Assembly (NCBI GenBank): GCA_964501365.1
Contig: CAZCST010000030.1
Span: forward strand, 154,017 to 218,016
From: CAZAMB01 sp964501365
GTDB lineage: Bacteria > Planctomycetota > Phycisphaerae > UBA1845
DNA length: 64,000 nucleotides
Reading direction: 5' to 3'
Both the position numbers and the translations under genes were made by a program. This document shows positions 16,694 through 25,486 of this stretch, piece by piece. A model generated the notes under the pieces. That model was not told the DNA's origin and did no database searches. It saw nothing but the letters and a program-made list of their open reading frames with translations. Numbering within the stretch: the stretch's first letter is position 1; each line of letters starts with the position of its first letter.

Positions 16694-17596
16694 ATGTATA
16701 TTATGACCCTCAATGCTCGCAGGCGAATCCATCCAGATTCACCACGCATCGCTGTTTTGACGAGCGTCGAAACGCGGCACCGCTATTTCGCCAATACCGT
16801 TCGGCGTCGCTTCGGAGCGGCGGCCGTGATTTACGCCCGGCCCACCTACGCCCCGGCAACGGTGGACGACTCGCTTTTGTCTACCCACGACAAAGGCGTT
16901 GTCGCGGAGCACTTCGCCGAGCGTGCGCGGCAGGAAGAAACCTTTTTCGGCCATGACTCAGCCTTTATCGAATCGGACACGGATTGCCCGGTCGTCCGTG
17001 TCGAGCCGGGCGAGCTGAATACCGATCGAATCGCGGGCTTCTTACGCGAAAACAGCATCGACACCGTGGTAGTTTTCGGCACGGACCTGATCAAGCCGCC
17101 GCTGCTCAACCCAAAGGCCTGGAACATGATCAACATGCACCTTGGCCTTTCACCCTACTATCGTGGAACAGCCACCAACTTCTATCCGCTTCTCAATGAA
17201 GAACCGCAGTTCGTCGGCGCCACGATTCACCAGCTCGACGCGGGCATCGATAGCGGACCGATCCTGCACCATGCCCGACCCAACATTGAAGCCGCAGACC
17301 GCCCCCACACGATTGGGTGCAAGGCCATCGCGGCCGGCATCGATGGAATGATCGAAATCCTTGAGCGACTCGGGCGTGGCGAAGAGATTCGTGGCGTCCC
17401 TCAGTGGAAGGAATTGAATTCGCGACTCTATCTGCGGCGGGATTATCACCCTTCGCAGGTCGTTGAGCTGTACCGAAAGTGGGAAAGCGGTCTATTGGAT
17501 CGATTTCTCGCGCAGCCGGGGCACAATCCAAGACTGGTTCATTTCGGCAATCTCGATCCTATCGACGTCTACACTTTTGCTACAGCCGTGCGCTGA
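16694..17596 (+). CDS. Formyltransferase-family protein
   Basis: A 300-residue protein with the N-terminal formyl transferase fold shared by methionyl-tRNA formyltransferase, GART and sugar formyltransferases. The central motif is NMHLGLSPYYRGTATNFYPL, where the Asn-x-His and the following loop form the folate-binding catalytic site (canonical HxSLLPxYRG). The Asp of IHQLDAGIDSGPI matches the third catalytic residue. No C-terminal tRNA-binding domain like that of Fmt is visible, so the acceptor may be a nucleotide sugar or other amine. Starts at 16694 or 16703 are both possible; a TTG at 16643 extends into the neighbour. Its 3' end overlaps the convergent GNAT gene by 28 bases. Confidence 0.82.
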   Translation: MYIMTLNARRRIHPDSPRIAVLTSVETRHRYFANTVRRRFGAAAVIYARPTYAPATVDDSLLSTHDKGVVAEHFAERARQEETFFGHDSAFIESDTDCPVVRVEPGELNTDRIAGFLRENSIDTVVVFGTDLIKPPLLNPKAWNMINMHLGLSPYYRGTATNFYPLLNEEPQFVGATIHQLDAGIDSGPILHHARPNIEAADRPHTIGCKAIAAGIDGMIEILERLGRGEEIRGVPQWKELNSRLYLRRDYHPSQVVELYRKWESGLLDRFLAQPGHNPRLVHFGNLDPIDVYTFATAVR

Positions 17597-18105
17597 CGTG
17601 AAAGTTTGTTCGTCGTAAGTGCGGAAGGGTCCGCCTCCAATCGAAGGAGGCGGTGTTTGGGCCCCCCCGTCTGAAACCGATGACTTTCGTCACCAACGAT
17701 GCGAAAGCCGCAGTTTTCGTAACAGCAAATGGCAGGCCGGTTGTCAGGAAATACCACCAGAGATACGCGCTGGGCACGCTGCTTGTAGAACGCAACTTCC
17801 AGGATCCTTCCAACAAACAAACGCCCGACGCCGCAGTTGCGCAACTGCGGGTCCACTATCACGTGGCCGATCCAGAAATGGCCTGCGTCCGATCGCATCG
17901 GATTCAACTCGCCGTACGCTAATGGATATTTGGATCGCCCTTCGAAGCCTACAAGCGAAAACCCGCCCGGTTTCTTCCACGCGGTGATTTTTTCACCGGT
18001 GAGCGGCGGTTCGGTCCCGGGCGCCAGCCAGCGAAGATCCTGCTCGGACTTCACCCATGCGGCAATCAATCCTCCCCAGGCCGGCGTATAGGGCTCTAAG
18101 TGCAT
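17569..18105 (-). CDS. GNAT-family N-acetyltransferase
   Basis: A 178-residue acyl-CoA acyltransferase. The GNAT core is visible as the beta4 segment FWIGHVIVDPQLRNCGVGRLFVGRIL, in which the acetyl-CoA pyrophosphate loop R-x-x-G-x-G is RNCGVG. The next strand RVSLVVFPDNRPAICCYENCGFRIVG gives the typical N-x-x-A-x-x-x-Y-x-x-x-G-F pattern. The substrate cannot be deduced. The start at 18103-18105 (MHLEPYTP) is preferred over a GTG two codons upstream. It lies 24 bases downstream of a lipoprotein gene on the same strand. Its tail overlaps the 3' end of the convergent formyltransferase gene. Confidence 0.85.
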   Translation of the reverse strand: MHLEPYTPAWGGLIAAWVKSEQDLRWLAPGTEPPLTGEKITAWKKPGGFSLVGFEGRSKYPLAYGELNPMRSDAGHFWIGHVIVDPQLRNCGVGRLFVGRILEVAFYKQRAQRVSLVVFPDNRPAICCYENCGFRIVGDESHRFQTGGPKHRLLRLEADPSALTTNKLSRQRTAVAKV

Positions 18106-18129
18106 GGTCACACCAGTTCTCGTAAAACC

Positions 18130-18603
18130 CTATTGACTACTACGCTGAACGGAAGTCGTCACGTCAAAATCCAGAATCAGATCAGAATGATCGAAGGTAA
18201 AAATGATCCGATCACCGCAGCCAAAATCATTGCCATCGCGAAGCACGCCGGTGCTTGTTTCAGGTCCCACGCCGCCAATAATCTGCAAATCCGCATCCCC
18301 TATCATAATTGCGCGAAGATCATTGCAGTTCACCGAAAACGTCGACTGTCCGCCGGCTGCGATCGCGAAGAGCCGCTTGGTGCCCGTCGCCTCAAGGACA
18401 TCCGCGATCGTATCATCTTCGTCGCCGTAGAATAGCTCCCCTTCGACCGCAAAATCGCTGTTGTTGACCAACTCCACGGTGACAAGATTCGGCTGGAAAA
18501 TCCCGACCAAACCGGAAAGCGCGTCGCACCCGCATAGCAACGCCATGAGCGACGACAGCCCCGCACAACTGATGCTCTTTCGACTCATTCCATACATCTT
18601 CAT
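18130..18603 (-). CDS. Putative lipoprotein of unknown function
   Basis: A 157-residue predicted lipoprotein. The N-terminus reads MKMYGMSRKSISCAGLSSLM followed by ALLCGC, giving a lipobox with lipidation at C26 (LLCG-C). The mature part is beta-rich and acidic (VTVELVNNSDFAVEGELFYG, then DEDD) with two further Cys residues that may pair. The acidic, Gly/Asp-rich pattern resembles secreted planctomycete proteins, but no family is recognised. The start is decided by a strong Shine-Dalgarno, ggggaggtgt, directly before the ATG at 18601-18603. It is followed at 24 bases by the GNAT gene. Confidence 0.7.
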   Translation of the reverse strand: MKMYGMSRKSISCAGLSSLMALLCGCDALSGLVGIFQPNLVTVELVNNSDFAVEGELFYGDEDDTIADVLEATGTKRLFAIAAGGQSTFSVNCNDLRAIMIGDADLQIIGGVGPETSTGVLRDGNDFGCGDRIIFTFDHSDLILDFDVTTSVQRSSQ

Positions 18604-18742
18604 ACACCTCCCCTTTCGGGCCTTTTGCGGCATTTCCACTCACGCTACTGCAACCATTATTTGGAGGAGTCCCCGAAAAGGAAAGCGGTTAATGAATGGT
18701 CCAGACCACCTGGATTAACAGTCAGTAGACGCCAAGACCCCC

Positions 18743-19117
18743 CTAGCAAAAGTGCGGCGAATTTTCAACATCGACATTCTGTTTGCAGGCAGGGCAGGAT
18801 TGCACTGTCCCATAGAGCTCACCCGGAAACTCGACCCGGCGCCCGCATTCCGAGCAAATGATCGAGATCACTTTTTCAGAGGTTTCGAGATGACGCTCCT
18901 TGATTAACTCCGATTGGTCCTTCAAAAGCGAAATCGCCATTTCCGCCTGATCCGGGTTCACCACGCATACCTCCACCCCCCTTGGGGCGACAGCAAGGGA
19001 TACATAGTTGGCGGCCATGTTCCGGTTTTTTACAAACGCCGGTATGCCGCGATCTGCCAGCCAGGCCACGACGATGTCGGCCTGTTCCACACTTGATGCC
19101 TTGAACACGCTATTCAT
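18743..19117 (-). CDS. DUF2007-like signal-transducing domain plus zinc ribbon
   Basis: A 124-residue protein. The N-terminal half resembles DUF2007 (putative prokaryotic signal-transducing protein): VFKASSVEQADIVVAWLADRGIPAFV, then VCVVNPDQAEMAISLLKD. The C-terminal half is a zinc ribbon with paired CSECG and CPACK motifs, the pattern seen where DUF2007 is fused to small zinc domains in planctomycetes. The start at 19115-19117 follows gaggagagtt. It is transcribed divergently from the ECF sigma factor gene, 115 bases away, so the two may share a regulatory region. The ligand or signal it senses is unknown. Confidence 0.75.
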   Translation of the reverse strand: MNSVFKASSVEQADIVVAWLADRGIPAFVKNRNMAANYVSLAVAPRGVEVCVVNPDQAEMAISLLKDQSELIKERHLETSEKVISIICSECGRRVEFPGELYGTVQSCPACKQNVDVENSPHFC

Positions 19118-19232
19118 GGTAACTCTCCTCGCGGCCGACTTTGGGTGGACCAAATCCTTGGGCCCCGGCCATAGGCATTATAGGCTGTTCCTGCATACCG
19201 TCCCGTGGTGTAGTGTGTACAATAAATTAGCA

Positions 19233-19916
19233 ATGAATTTGTTGGCCTCGCTGCACCCGACCGATAACATGGGAACTACTTTGCTTCCGAAGCGTCAAAT
19301 CATCGGCACTGAGGCAGGCACGCGCGATCTGCCCGTCGATGACCAAACATTGGTGGCGCAGGTGAAGGCCGGACAAACCCATAGCTACGGCGAGCTGGTC
19401 CGGCGTTACCAGGACCGCATTTTCAACACGTGCTGGCGCATCTGCGGTCACCTTGAAGATGCGAGGGACATTACCCAGGAGGCGTTCCTCAAAGGCTTTC
19501 AGGGATTGGACGGCTATCGGCAGGAGAGTGGATTTTATACCTGGATTTTCCGCGTGGCCACCAATCTCGCAATCTCTCATCGTCGCAGCGCCGGCCGGAC
19601 CAAGGCCATGCTGGAGCACCAGGGCGGTATCGTTCGGACCCAGGCGGATGCCTTGGCGCGTAGAATGGAGGAGAGTTCCGGCGAGGATTCGGGGCGATCC
19701 GGTGATGCTTCAGCCCGCGCCGCAGCGTTGCTCCAATCGCTCGATGATGAGCATCGTGCCGTCGTGGTCTTGCGAGATATTGAAGGGTTCGATTATCAGC
19801 AGATCAGCGACATCTTGGGAGTCCCAACAGGCACAGTAAAATCGAGGCTGCACCGCGCCCGACTGGCGCTCCGTGAAGCAATCCTGAGAGAAGGGCAAGA
19901 GTCGAGAAAACAGTAA
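19233..19916 (+). CDS. RNA polymerase sigma factor of the ECF (sigma-24/RpoE) family
   Basis: A 227-residue ECF sigma factor. Region 2 spans roughly residues 45-115 (SYGELVRRYQDRIFNTCWR, then DARDITQEAFLKGFQGL, then FYTWIFRVATNLAISHRR). Region 4 spans roughly 165-220 (LDDEHRAVVVLRDIEGFDYQQ, then ISDILGVPTGTVKSRLHRAR). Regions 1.1 and 3 are absent, as expected. ATG codons at 19233 and 19269 are both possible; a TACAAT box at 19218-19223 favours a short or leaderless start. The next gene, a transmembrane protein of anti-sigma type, begins 6 bases after the stop. The sigma factor probably controls an envelope response. Confidence 0.93.
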   Translation: MNLLASLHPTDNMGTTLLPKRQIIGTEAGTRDLPVDDQTLVAQVKAGQTHSYGELVRRYQDRIFNTCWRICGHLEDARDITQEAFLKGFQGLDGYRQESGFYTWIFRVATNLAISHRRSAGRTKAMLEHQGGIVRTQADALARRMEESSGEDSGRSGDASARAAALLQSLDDEHRAVVVLRDIEGFDYQQISDILGVPTGTVKSRLHRARLALREAILREGQESRKQ

Positions 19917-19921
19917 CCACC

Positions 19922-21358
19922 ATGGCGATGACACGCGAACAACTCTCGGAACTGTTGTCAGCCTATCTCGATGGCGAGGTCAATCCTCGTGAAAAGGCGA
20001 TGGCGGAGGATGCCCTGCGCGCCGATCCAGCCGCCCGGCGGCTGCTCGAGGAACTTCGTCAGACGGTTGCGGTGGTTTCGTCGCTGCCCAAGCATTCAGC
20101 CCCCCCCGATCTGGCCACAGAGCTGGATGTGCAATTGGAGCGCGCACAGCTTCTTGCCGGATTTCCGGACGCCGGTACAGCTGCATCATCGCCATCCGTA
20201 TCGTGGCGTGGTTACCTGCGGGCCGCTGCGATGCTGGGTTTCGTCCTGGCCGGCGGCTGGTGGTTCCTTTCTCAACAGCAGGACAAACGGCAGGATCGAT
20301 TGGTTGATGCGACTTCGCACAAAGCAAGGGATTTTTCCGACGGATTAGCGCCTTCTCCAGCATCACCATCCTCTCCGAAACCAGCGCCCATGGAAGCGGA
20401 AAAACTCATAGCCACCGGAGCTGATCCGGTTGTGCTGGTCAATCAATCGTTTGATCCTGAGCCAATCCGAATCCGCGTGATTGCTCGTAACGCCGCAGAG
20501 CGTGACGCGTTGACGCGAAAGTTCGCCTCGCAGCTGGCCGAGGCGAAGACGGAAAACCTGGCTCATCGTGGAAACGCCGCGGGGCAAAAACAGGCGGTGG
20601 GTTCGTTTTACCTGGAAGGCAGGCCTGGCATCAATTTCAGCAATACTCAGGATAAGCAAATCTTGGTTCGACTGCCGCAATCCGACGCCGAGGGGATCAT
20701 TGATTCCGTCGTGGCAGGAACCAGCATTCCGGCAGATCAATTCGCATTGCAAGTTGGTCCGGCGGTGGTGCGCGGACCAGAGAACGCCCGTGGAATGCTG
20801 CAAGTCATGGCCGGCAATGCCCAGCCCGTTACTCCTTCCCATGACAACCTGCCTGCGACAGCAGGGGCTGCGAAAAGCCACACTCCGTCGGGCAATCTGC
20901 TCAACACCCTGGAACAAATCGTCGGCCTGGACACAGTATTGGCCAACCGGAACAACCGGCCAGGAGATACAAGAATTGCAATGGCGTCTGGCGAGAAGGC
21001 AGACGACGAGGAGGCATTGCGCAAAGACCGGTCGCGTCCTGCCGCTTCACGGGAAAACGATGCGCCGGAAGCCCTGCGAGACAAGTCAACCGCCATGCCG
21101 GAGGACAACGAAAAAAAGGAGGTCTCCGTAAGGCGACCGCTGGTGTCTAGAAAGTTGGATGCCTTGGCCGGACGGGCCGAAAGAAGCGCGGGAACGTCGC
21201 CAGAATCCGCCGCATCGCCCCCCAATTCGGCAGCCGCCATTGCAACTTCCACACCCAATGCCATTGCCCAAAATTCCTTTATCACCATCGTAGTCGAGTT
21301 TGCCATTCCCGAACCTCCGAACCCTGCCAAAAACAATTCCAGCCGCACGCGCTCCTAG
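19922..21358 (+). CDS. Putative transmembrane anti-sigma factor
   Basis: A 478-residue single-span protein, six bases downstream of the ECF sigma gene. Its first 45 residues (LSELLSAYLDGEVNPREKAM, then AEDALRADPAARRLLEELR) resemble the sigma-binding anti-sigma domain, but the HxxxCxxC zinc motif is absent. One transmembrane helix lies at about residues 99-115 (YLRAAAMLGFVLAGGWWFLS). The large remainder would be periplasmic: Ser/Pro/Ala-rich linkers and a folded part near residues 165-285 (PIRIRVIARNAAERDALTRK, then RGMLQVM). The C-terminus is low-complexity, ending in a hydrophobic stretch. The start may be at 19922 or 19928. The role as anti-sigma is inferred from position and N-terminus. 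Confidence 0.75.
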   Translation: MAMTREQLSELLSAYLDGEVNPREKAMAEDALRADPAARRLLEELRQTVAVVSSLPKHSAPPDLATELDVQLERAQLLAGFPDAGTAASSPSVSWRGYLRAAAMLGFVLAGGWWFLSQQQDKRQDRLVDATSHKARDFSDGLAPSPASPSSPKPAPMEAEKLIATGADPVVLVNQSFDPEPIRIRVIARNAAERDALTRKFASQLAEAKTENLAHRGNAAGQKQAVGSFYLEGRPGINFSNTQDKQILVRLPQSDAEGIIDSVVAGTSIPADQFALQVGPAVVRGPENARGMLQVMAGNAQPVTPSHDNLPATAGAAKSHTPSGNLLNTLEQIVGLDTVLANRNNRPGDTRIAMASGEKADDEEALRKDRSRPAASRENDAPEALRDKSTAMPEDNEKKEVSVRRPLVSRKLDALAGRAERSAGTSPESAASPPNSAAAIATSTPNAIAQNSFITIVVEFAIPEPPNPAKNNSSRTRS

Positions 21359-21418
21359 CCGGCGTTTGCATAGAGTCGATGCAAAGCCCAAGATAGCGGC
21401 CACAGTTGTCTTTACGAG

Positions 21419-22105
21419 ATGAATCCCTGCATGACCTCGATGGAAAATCACGCACCCGGCAACGTCCTTCAATGGACCACCGACGTTCCAGGTCCCCACG
21501 GACGCTGGTGGATCGGCGTTGGTCTCGCTTGTATTTTCGCGCTGCCCCTCGCGTGGCTGCTCTCCTATGCTGCGGCCCTCCCATTTTTCCTCGGGCTGTT
21601 TTTCTTCATGCTATTTGGCCTGATGATCGGCGCAGTCGCTTTTCGCATTGCTGCTCCCGGCAAGCCGTATGGAAATTTTGCTTTGATCGCGGGCACGACA
21701 ATACTGGTGGTGCTGCCGTGGAGCCTGTCGCTTTTCAAGGAAGCGCGAGACTTTCCAGATGATCTGGCCCGAAGAATCTCTCTCCGAACACGCGATATTG
21801 GCGATCGCACCGTGTCCGAATTTCGTGACGCCGTCGCATCCGACATACGAAGGCTCCTTGCAGATCGCTATGGACCCGGCTCCATCTGGGGCTACATCCG
21901 GTGGGTCTTGACCAACGGGGAACTAAGGCGCGGTGAACTGCCCACGCTGAATGCAGCAGTAGCTGTTCCGACGGCCCAGACGAAGGGCTGGTGGGCGTTT
22001 CGAGTCGTAGCCTCGGCGGCGCTGCTGGCGTTTGGCATTTCGTCGCAATCATTGCTGCTTCGCGGAGCAGACAAATTCCATCGCGTGCCAGAGGATGAAA
22101 AATGA
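21419..22105 (+). CDS. Membrane protein of unknown function
   Basis: A 228-residue protein with four predicted transmembrane helices: two adjacent near residues 30-75 (WWIGVGLACIFALPLAWLLS, then FLGLFFFMLFGLMIGAV), one near 82-100 (FALIAGTTILVVLPWSLSLF) and one near 193-210 (FRVVASAALLAFGI). The soluble segment between the third and fourth helices is charged. No family was recognised. ATGs at 21431 and 21440 are alternative starts. It lies in a plus-strand run after the anti-sigma gene and overlaps the following Nudix-like gene by four bases (ATGA), implying coupled translation. Confidence 0.65.
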   Translation: MNPCMTSMENHAPGNVLQWTTDVPGPHGRWWIGVGLACIFALPLAWLLSYAAALPFFLGLFFFMLFGLMIGAVAFRIAAPGKPYGNFALIAGTTILVVLPWSLSLFKEARDFPDDLARRISLRTRDIGDRTVSEFRDAVASDIRRLLADRYGPGSIWGYIRWVLTNGELRRGELPTLNAAVAVPTAQTKGWWAFRVVASAALLAFGISSQSLLLRGADKFHRVPEDEK

Positions 22106-22500
22106 CATTACAGCCACCCCGCCCCCGCTATGCCGCCGCCATCATCGAACGCGCTGACAATCACGTTCTCATTGCCCTGCCTGCCGATTGCGAATCGGAG
22201 CGCAAATGGATTTTTCCGCGCGGGCAAGTCGACCTCAAGGAATCTGCGGAGGCAGCCATGCGCCGCATTACTCAGGAACAATTAAACCTTTACGTCGAGC
22301 TGGTCATTGGCCAACCGCCGTTGCTGTGCGATATTGCCGGGCGTCCATCCGAAGTCCGATATTTCTTATGCGGCCTGACCGACGGCGACGCAAAGGCCGG
22401 GCCGTATGCGGAGATTCGCTGGGTCCTCCGCGCCCACCTTCAGGAATACGATTTCGACATCGCCTCCAAGTCCGTGGTGGAGTGGCTACTGGAAAGGTAA
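22102..22500 (+). CDS. Nudix-fold protein with degenerate Nudix box
   Basis: A 132-residue protein with the Nudix fold. The Nudix box position is recognisable in FPRGQVDLKESAEAAMRRITQEQLNL. Compared with the consensus G-x5-E-x7-R-E-U-x-E-E-x-G-U, the Gly, first Glu, Arg and one of the later Glu residues are kept, but R-E becomes R-I, one Glu of E-E becomes Gln and the final Gly becomes Asn. Metal-dependent hydrolysis is therefore doubtful. C-terminal helices (AEIRWVLRAHLQEYDF) complete the fold. The start overlaps the upstream membrane protein gene as ATGA. It may act as a binding or regulatory protein. Confidence 0.75.
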   Translation: MTLQPPRPRYAAAIIERADNHVLIALPADCESERKWIFPRGQVDLKESAEAAMRRITQEQLNLYVELVIGQPPLLCDIAGRPSEVRYFLCGLTDGDAKAGPYAEIRWVLRAHLQEYDFDIASKSVVEWLLER

Positions 22501-22647
22501 CCCCCTCCTGGCGCATCCACGCCCCCCTGCCCAATGCAGCACGTTTTATGAGAACATCGGCGAGGCAAGTCCTGTGGCGGCTCCTTCCGCGCGCGGGTTG
22601 GACTTTCTTCCGAAATACTGACGGCAGGTTGAGGGATTCGGCTACCC

Positions 22648-24021
22648 ATGAAAAACCCACAAAAGCCCAGAAATCTGGCGGCGGCGCTGACCATGATCCT
22701 TTGTGCGGTTGCGCTATGCGTCATCCGGATTCCGTCGGGGCTGGGTCCGCGGCTGGCCTGGATTTGCAGTCTTCTATGCCTAGCCCTTTCAGTCTTCTCT
22801 TCACGCTCGCAAGTCGACGCGCCGACCGCCCGGCGAAGTGCGACTTATGCAGTCCCCCGCTGGATGTATCACCACACGGCCCTGCTACTTGGGGTGTCGG
22901 CCTCGATTGTACTTACCTTGCAACTCATCATGCGAAGCGTGTACGTCGGGATCGACCTGCTGCACGGTTACCCGTGGCAGGGAATTCGTGAATTCGGCTT
23001 CAGCCAGGCAGGCCTCTGGACGATCGCCGCGCTTTGTCTGGCTTGCATCGTTGCGCTGCAAGCCACTCGCGATGGACGGCTTCTCACGGTCCAATTCTGG
23101 CTGCTCGTGCTGTTCGCTGCTTGGGCCAGCCTTCTCTCTGATCCCTTTCAATCCACAAAAACCGGCGGCTTTGAGCGAAACGACGCCACCTTGATTCTCG
23201 TAGAATGTCTTGCTTTCCTGGTCTTACTATCGGTGGTGGTGGTTGGCTGGGTTTGCGATTGCGGATGCTTGAATGTGCAACTCCCAGCTCCATCCGCGGG
23301 CTCGGCACTGTCATCTTTCCAAAGGCAACTACCGGCGGGATTCCGCAGCAGTGTGGCCGCATTGTTGCTCGGACTCAACATCGCCGTCGTTTTCCACATC
23401 CTCGTTCCGGCGGGAGAAAGCACAACTGTTTTGCGGATGTCAGGTTTCCGGGCCGGAATCGCAGCCTTCGTTGCTGCCACGGGAGGCCTGTTCCTGCTTC
23501 GTCGAACTTGGGGAGCACACCTGGCCGACGCCAGTCTGGGCCTGCTCGCGTTGACGCTGTGCGGGCTGGCGACTGCGGCCGTTCCCTCCATCAGGGTTCC
23601 ACTCGACCAGCGATACCCGATGATTTTCAATGCCATCACGCTGGGCTATGCCTTTGCAGCAGGTATCTTTGCCCATTGGAGTCAGGTATGGGGCGGTGCG
23701 CATCTCGATACCTCGATGATTCGTGCGCGAATCGTCCCGCATCTGAATCGATTCGCCTTTTTTTGCGGCGCTGCCGCACTGCTTTCAGGAGTGATGATGT
23801 GCTTCTGGCCGGGACTTCCGGGAATTTCCGCCATGGATCACACCCTGGGTCGCGTGCTGGCCGGTTTTGCCGCCTTCCTCTTTTTGCTCCTTGTCACCCT
23901 CCGAAGCTCCCGGCTCTTGCATAGGATGAGCTTTCATTTTCTTACGGTGGCCGTTGCGGCCTCCATGGTCGCCTTCCTCGTGATTCGAGCACTTCCCTTT
24001 GCGTCGGATATTTCTCACTAG
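22648..24021 (+). CDS. Polytopic membrane protein of unknown function
   Basis: A 457-residue integral membrane protein with about ten hydrophobic segments (for example AAALTMILCAVALCVIRIPS near the N-terminus and FLTVAVAASMVAFLVIRALP at the C-terminus) and short polar loops. No conserved motif or recognised family was found. Cysteines WVCDCGC lie in a loop near residue 205. The ATG is preceded at a distance by gaggga, so the start is reasonable but not certain. It lies 147 bases after the Nudix-like gene and 129 bases before dtd on the same strand. An operon relation is not evident. Confidence 0.6.
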   Translation: MKNPQKPRNLAAALTMILCAVALCVIRIPSGLGPRLAWICSLLCLALSVFSSRSQVDAPTARRSATYAVPRWMYHHTALLLGVSASIVLTLQLIMRSVYVGIDLLHGYPWQGIREFGFSQAGLWTIAALCLACIVALQATRDGRLLTVQFWLLVLFAAWASLLSDPFQSTKTGGFERNDATLILVECLAFLVLLSVVVVGWVCDCGCLNVQLPAPSAGSALSSFQRQLPAGFRSSVAALLLGLNIAVVFHILVPAGESTTVLRMSGFRAGIAAFVAATGGLFLLRRTWGAHLADASLGLLALTLCGLATAAVPSIRVPLDQRYPMIFNAITLGYAFAAGIFAHWSQVWGGAHLDTSMIRARIVPHLNRFAFFCGAAALLSGVMMCFWPGLPGISAMDHTLGRVLAGFAAFLFLLLVTLRSSRLLHRMSFHFLTVAVAASMVAFLVIRALPFASDISH

Positions 24022-24150
24022 AGCAGACTCTGGGTGGCGTGAGTCGAGCTCATGCAGAAACCACGGTGCGACAGTATCATCGGGCAGCTCATTGGCCCGA
24101 CGGTGGTGAATCGGGTTTGAACGCAAAGTATACGCAACGGGAATCGAAAC

Positions 24151-24600
24151 ATGCGTGCCGTCGTTCAACGAGTTTTGAAGGCTTCAGTCGAGGTGGACGG
24201 CAAGACCGTTGGCGCAATTGAAAGGGGACTGCTCGTTTATCTTGGAGTCGGTTTGGACGATACGGCTGATGACGCCAATCTACTCGCTGACAAAATTCGC
24301 TTCCTGCGTGTGTTTGAAGATCAGGACGGCAAGATGAACCTTGACGTCGCTCAGGCAAACGACTCCGTGCTTGTGGTCAGTGCGTTCACCGTGCAGGCGG
24401 ATGCCCGAAAGGGCCGCCGGCCGACGTTTGATGCCGCAGCAAGAGGCGAGAGCGCTTTGAAACTATATGAACGGTTTTGCGACGCGCTTCAATCCACCGG
24501 ACTGATCATAGCACGCGGCTCGTTCGGCGCAGACATGAAAGTCCACTCCGTCAACGACGGCCCCGTCTGCATTCTGCTCGATTCGCAACGAGTGTTCTGA
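24151..24600 (+). CDS. dtd: D-aminoacyl-tRNA deacylase (Dtd family)
   Basis: A 149-residue Dtd-family protein, which hydrolyses D-aminoacyl-tRNA to keep D-residues out of proteins. The N-terminus MRAVVQRVLKASVEVDGKTV, the middle DKIRFLRVFEDQDGKMN and the central DARKGRRPTFDAAARG are all typical. Two catalytic-site motifs differ from consensus: S-Q-F-T is SAFT (residues 77-80) and N-x-G-P-V-T is NDGPVC (135-140). The fold and length are otherwise standard, so it is probably functional or specialised. The start has a modest Shine-Dalgarno (cgggaa). The downstream exporter gene begins 60 bases later. Confidence 0.92.
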   Translation: MRAVVQRVLKASVEVDGKTVGAIERGLLVYLGVGLDDTADDANLLADKIRFLRVFEDQDGKMNLDVAQANDSVLVVSAFTVQADARKGRRPTFDAAARGESALKLYERFCDALQSTGLIIARGSFGADMKVHSVNDGPVCILLDSQRVF

Positions 24601-24660
24601 ATTCTTGCCAGGCGGAGATTTCCATTTGGAAACCCCAGGCTATGATCCACTGCCTCAACC

Positions 24661-25479
24661 ATGTGGAATCTGCATTTTGGCTGGTTATTCGCACTAGGCG
24701 TGGGCGTCGGCGCACTGGGTACGCTGATCGGCGCGGGCGGAGGGTTCCTTCTCGTGCCGATCTTGCTGCTGCTGTATCCTCGCGAACAGCCCGAAACCAT
24801 TGCGTCTATTTCGCTGGCCGTTGTATTCTTTAACGCCGCTTCGGGGTCCCTTGCCTATGCATGGCAAAAGCGAATTGATTATCGCTCTGCAATTCTTTTT
24901 ACGTTAACGACTGTGCCTGGCGCAATCGTGGGCGCGCTGGTCACATCCCATGTTCCGCGCCGCCTCTTTGACGCATTATTGGGCGCCGTGATGTTGACGA
25001 CGGCGGCGTACTTGCTATTGGAACGCAAGCGAGAATTCCAGTACGAAGATGCGGTGGTGGCTCATGTTAAGCCAGGAGACGAGCAGCACCCCAAACTAGA
25101 CACGAAGAAAACGCTCCTGGGGATGGCTCTTAGCGGGATTCTCGGAGGTCTCTCCAGCTTGCTGGGAATCGGCGGTGGAATCGTCCACGTACCCTTACTT
25201 GTAAAGGTACTTTCGTTTCCAGTTCATATTGCAACGGCGACATCACATCTGATCTTGGCCATCACCGCGTTGGCCGGAACCATCGTGCACATTGCCAATG
25301 GGGCCTTTCATCATGGTGTCGTGCGTACAACATTCCTCTCGATGGGAGTGGTCGTCGGAGCACAAATCGGCGCCAGACTCTCTACGTTGATGGGTGGAAA
25401 ATGGATCATGCGCGGATTGGGCCTGGCGCTATTGCTCGTGGCGCTACGACTCTTGATCGCGGCCTGCATGAACCGCTAA
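24661..25479 (+). CDS. TauE/SafE-family sulfite or anion exporter
   Basis: A 272-residue membrane protein with two homologous halves of about four helices each. The glycine-rich segment GALGTLIGAGGGFLLVPILL near the N-terminus and its second copy ILGGLSSLLGIGGGIVHVPL near residue 160 form the characteristic TauE/SafE repeat. The half-linking loop is charged (KREFQYEDAVVAHVKPGDEQ). Family members export sulfite, sulfoacetate or other organosulfur anions; the actual substrate is unknown. It ends seven bases before the 3' end of the convergent peptidase gene. The start codon has no obvious Shine-Dalgarno. Confidence 0.88.
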   Translation: MWNLHFGWLFALGVGVGALGTLIGAGGGFLLVPILLLLYPREQPETIASISLAVVFFNAASGSLAYAWQKRIDYRSAILFTLTTVPGAIVGALVTSHVPRRLFDALLGAVMLTTAAYLLLERKREFQYEDAVVAHVKPGDEQHPKLDTKKTLLGMALSGILGGLSSLLGIGGGIVHVPLLVKVLSFPVHIATATSHLILAITALAGTIVHIANGAFHHGVVRTTFLSMGVVVGAQIGARLSTLMGGKWIMRGLGLALLLVALRLLIAACMNR

Positions 25480-25486
25480 CTCAAAC

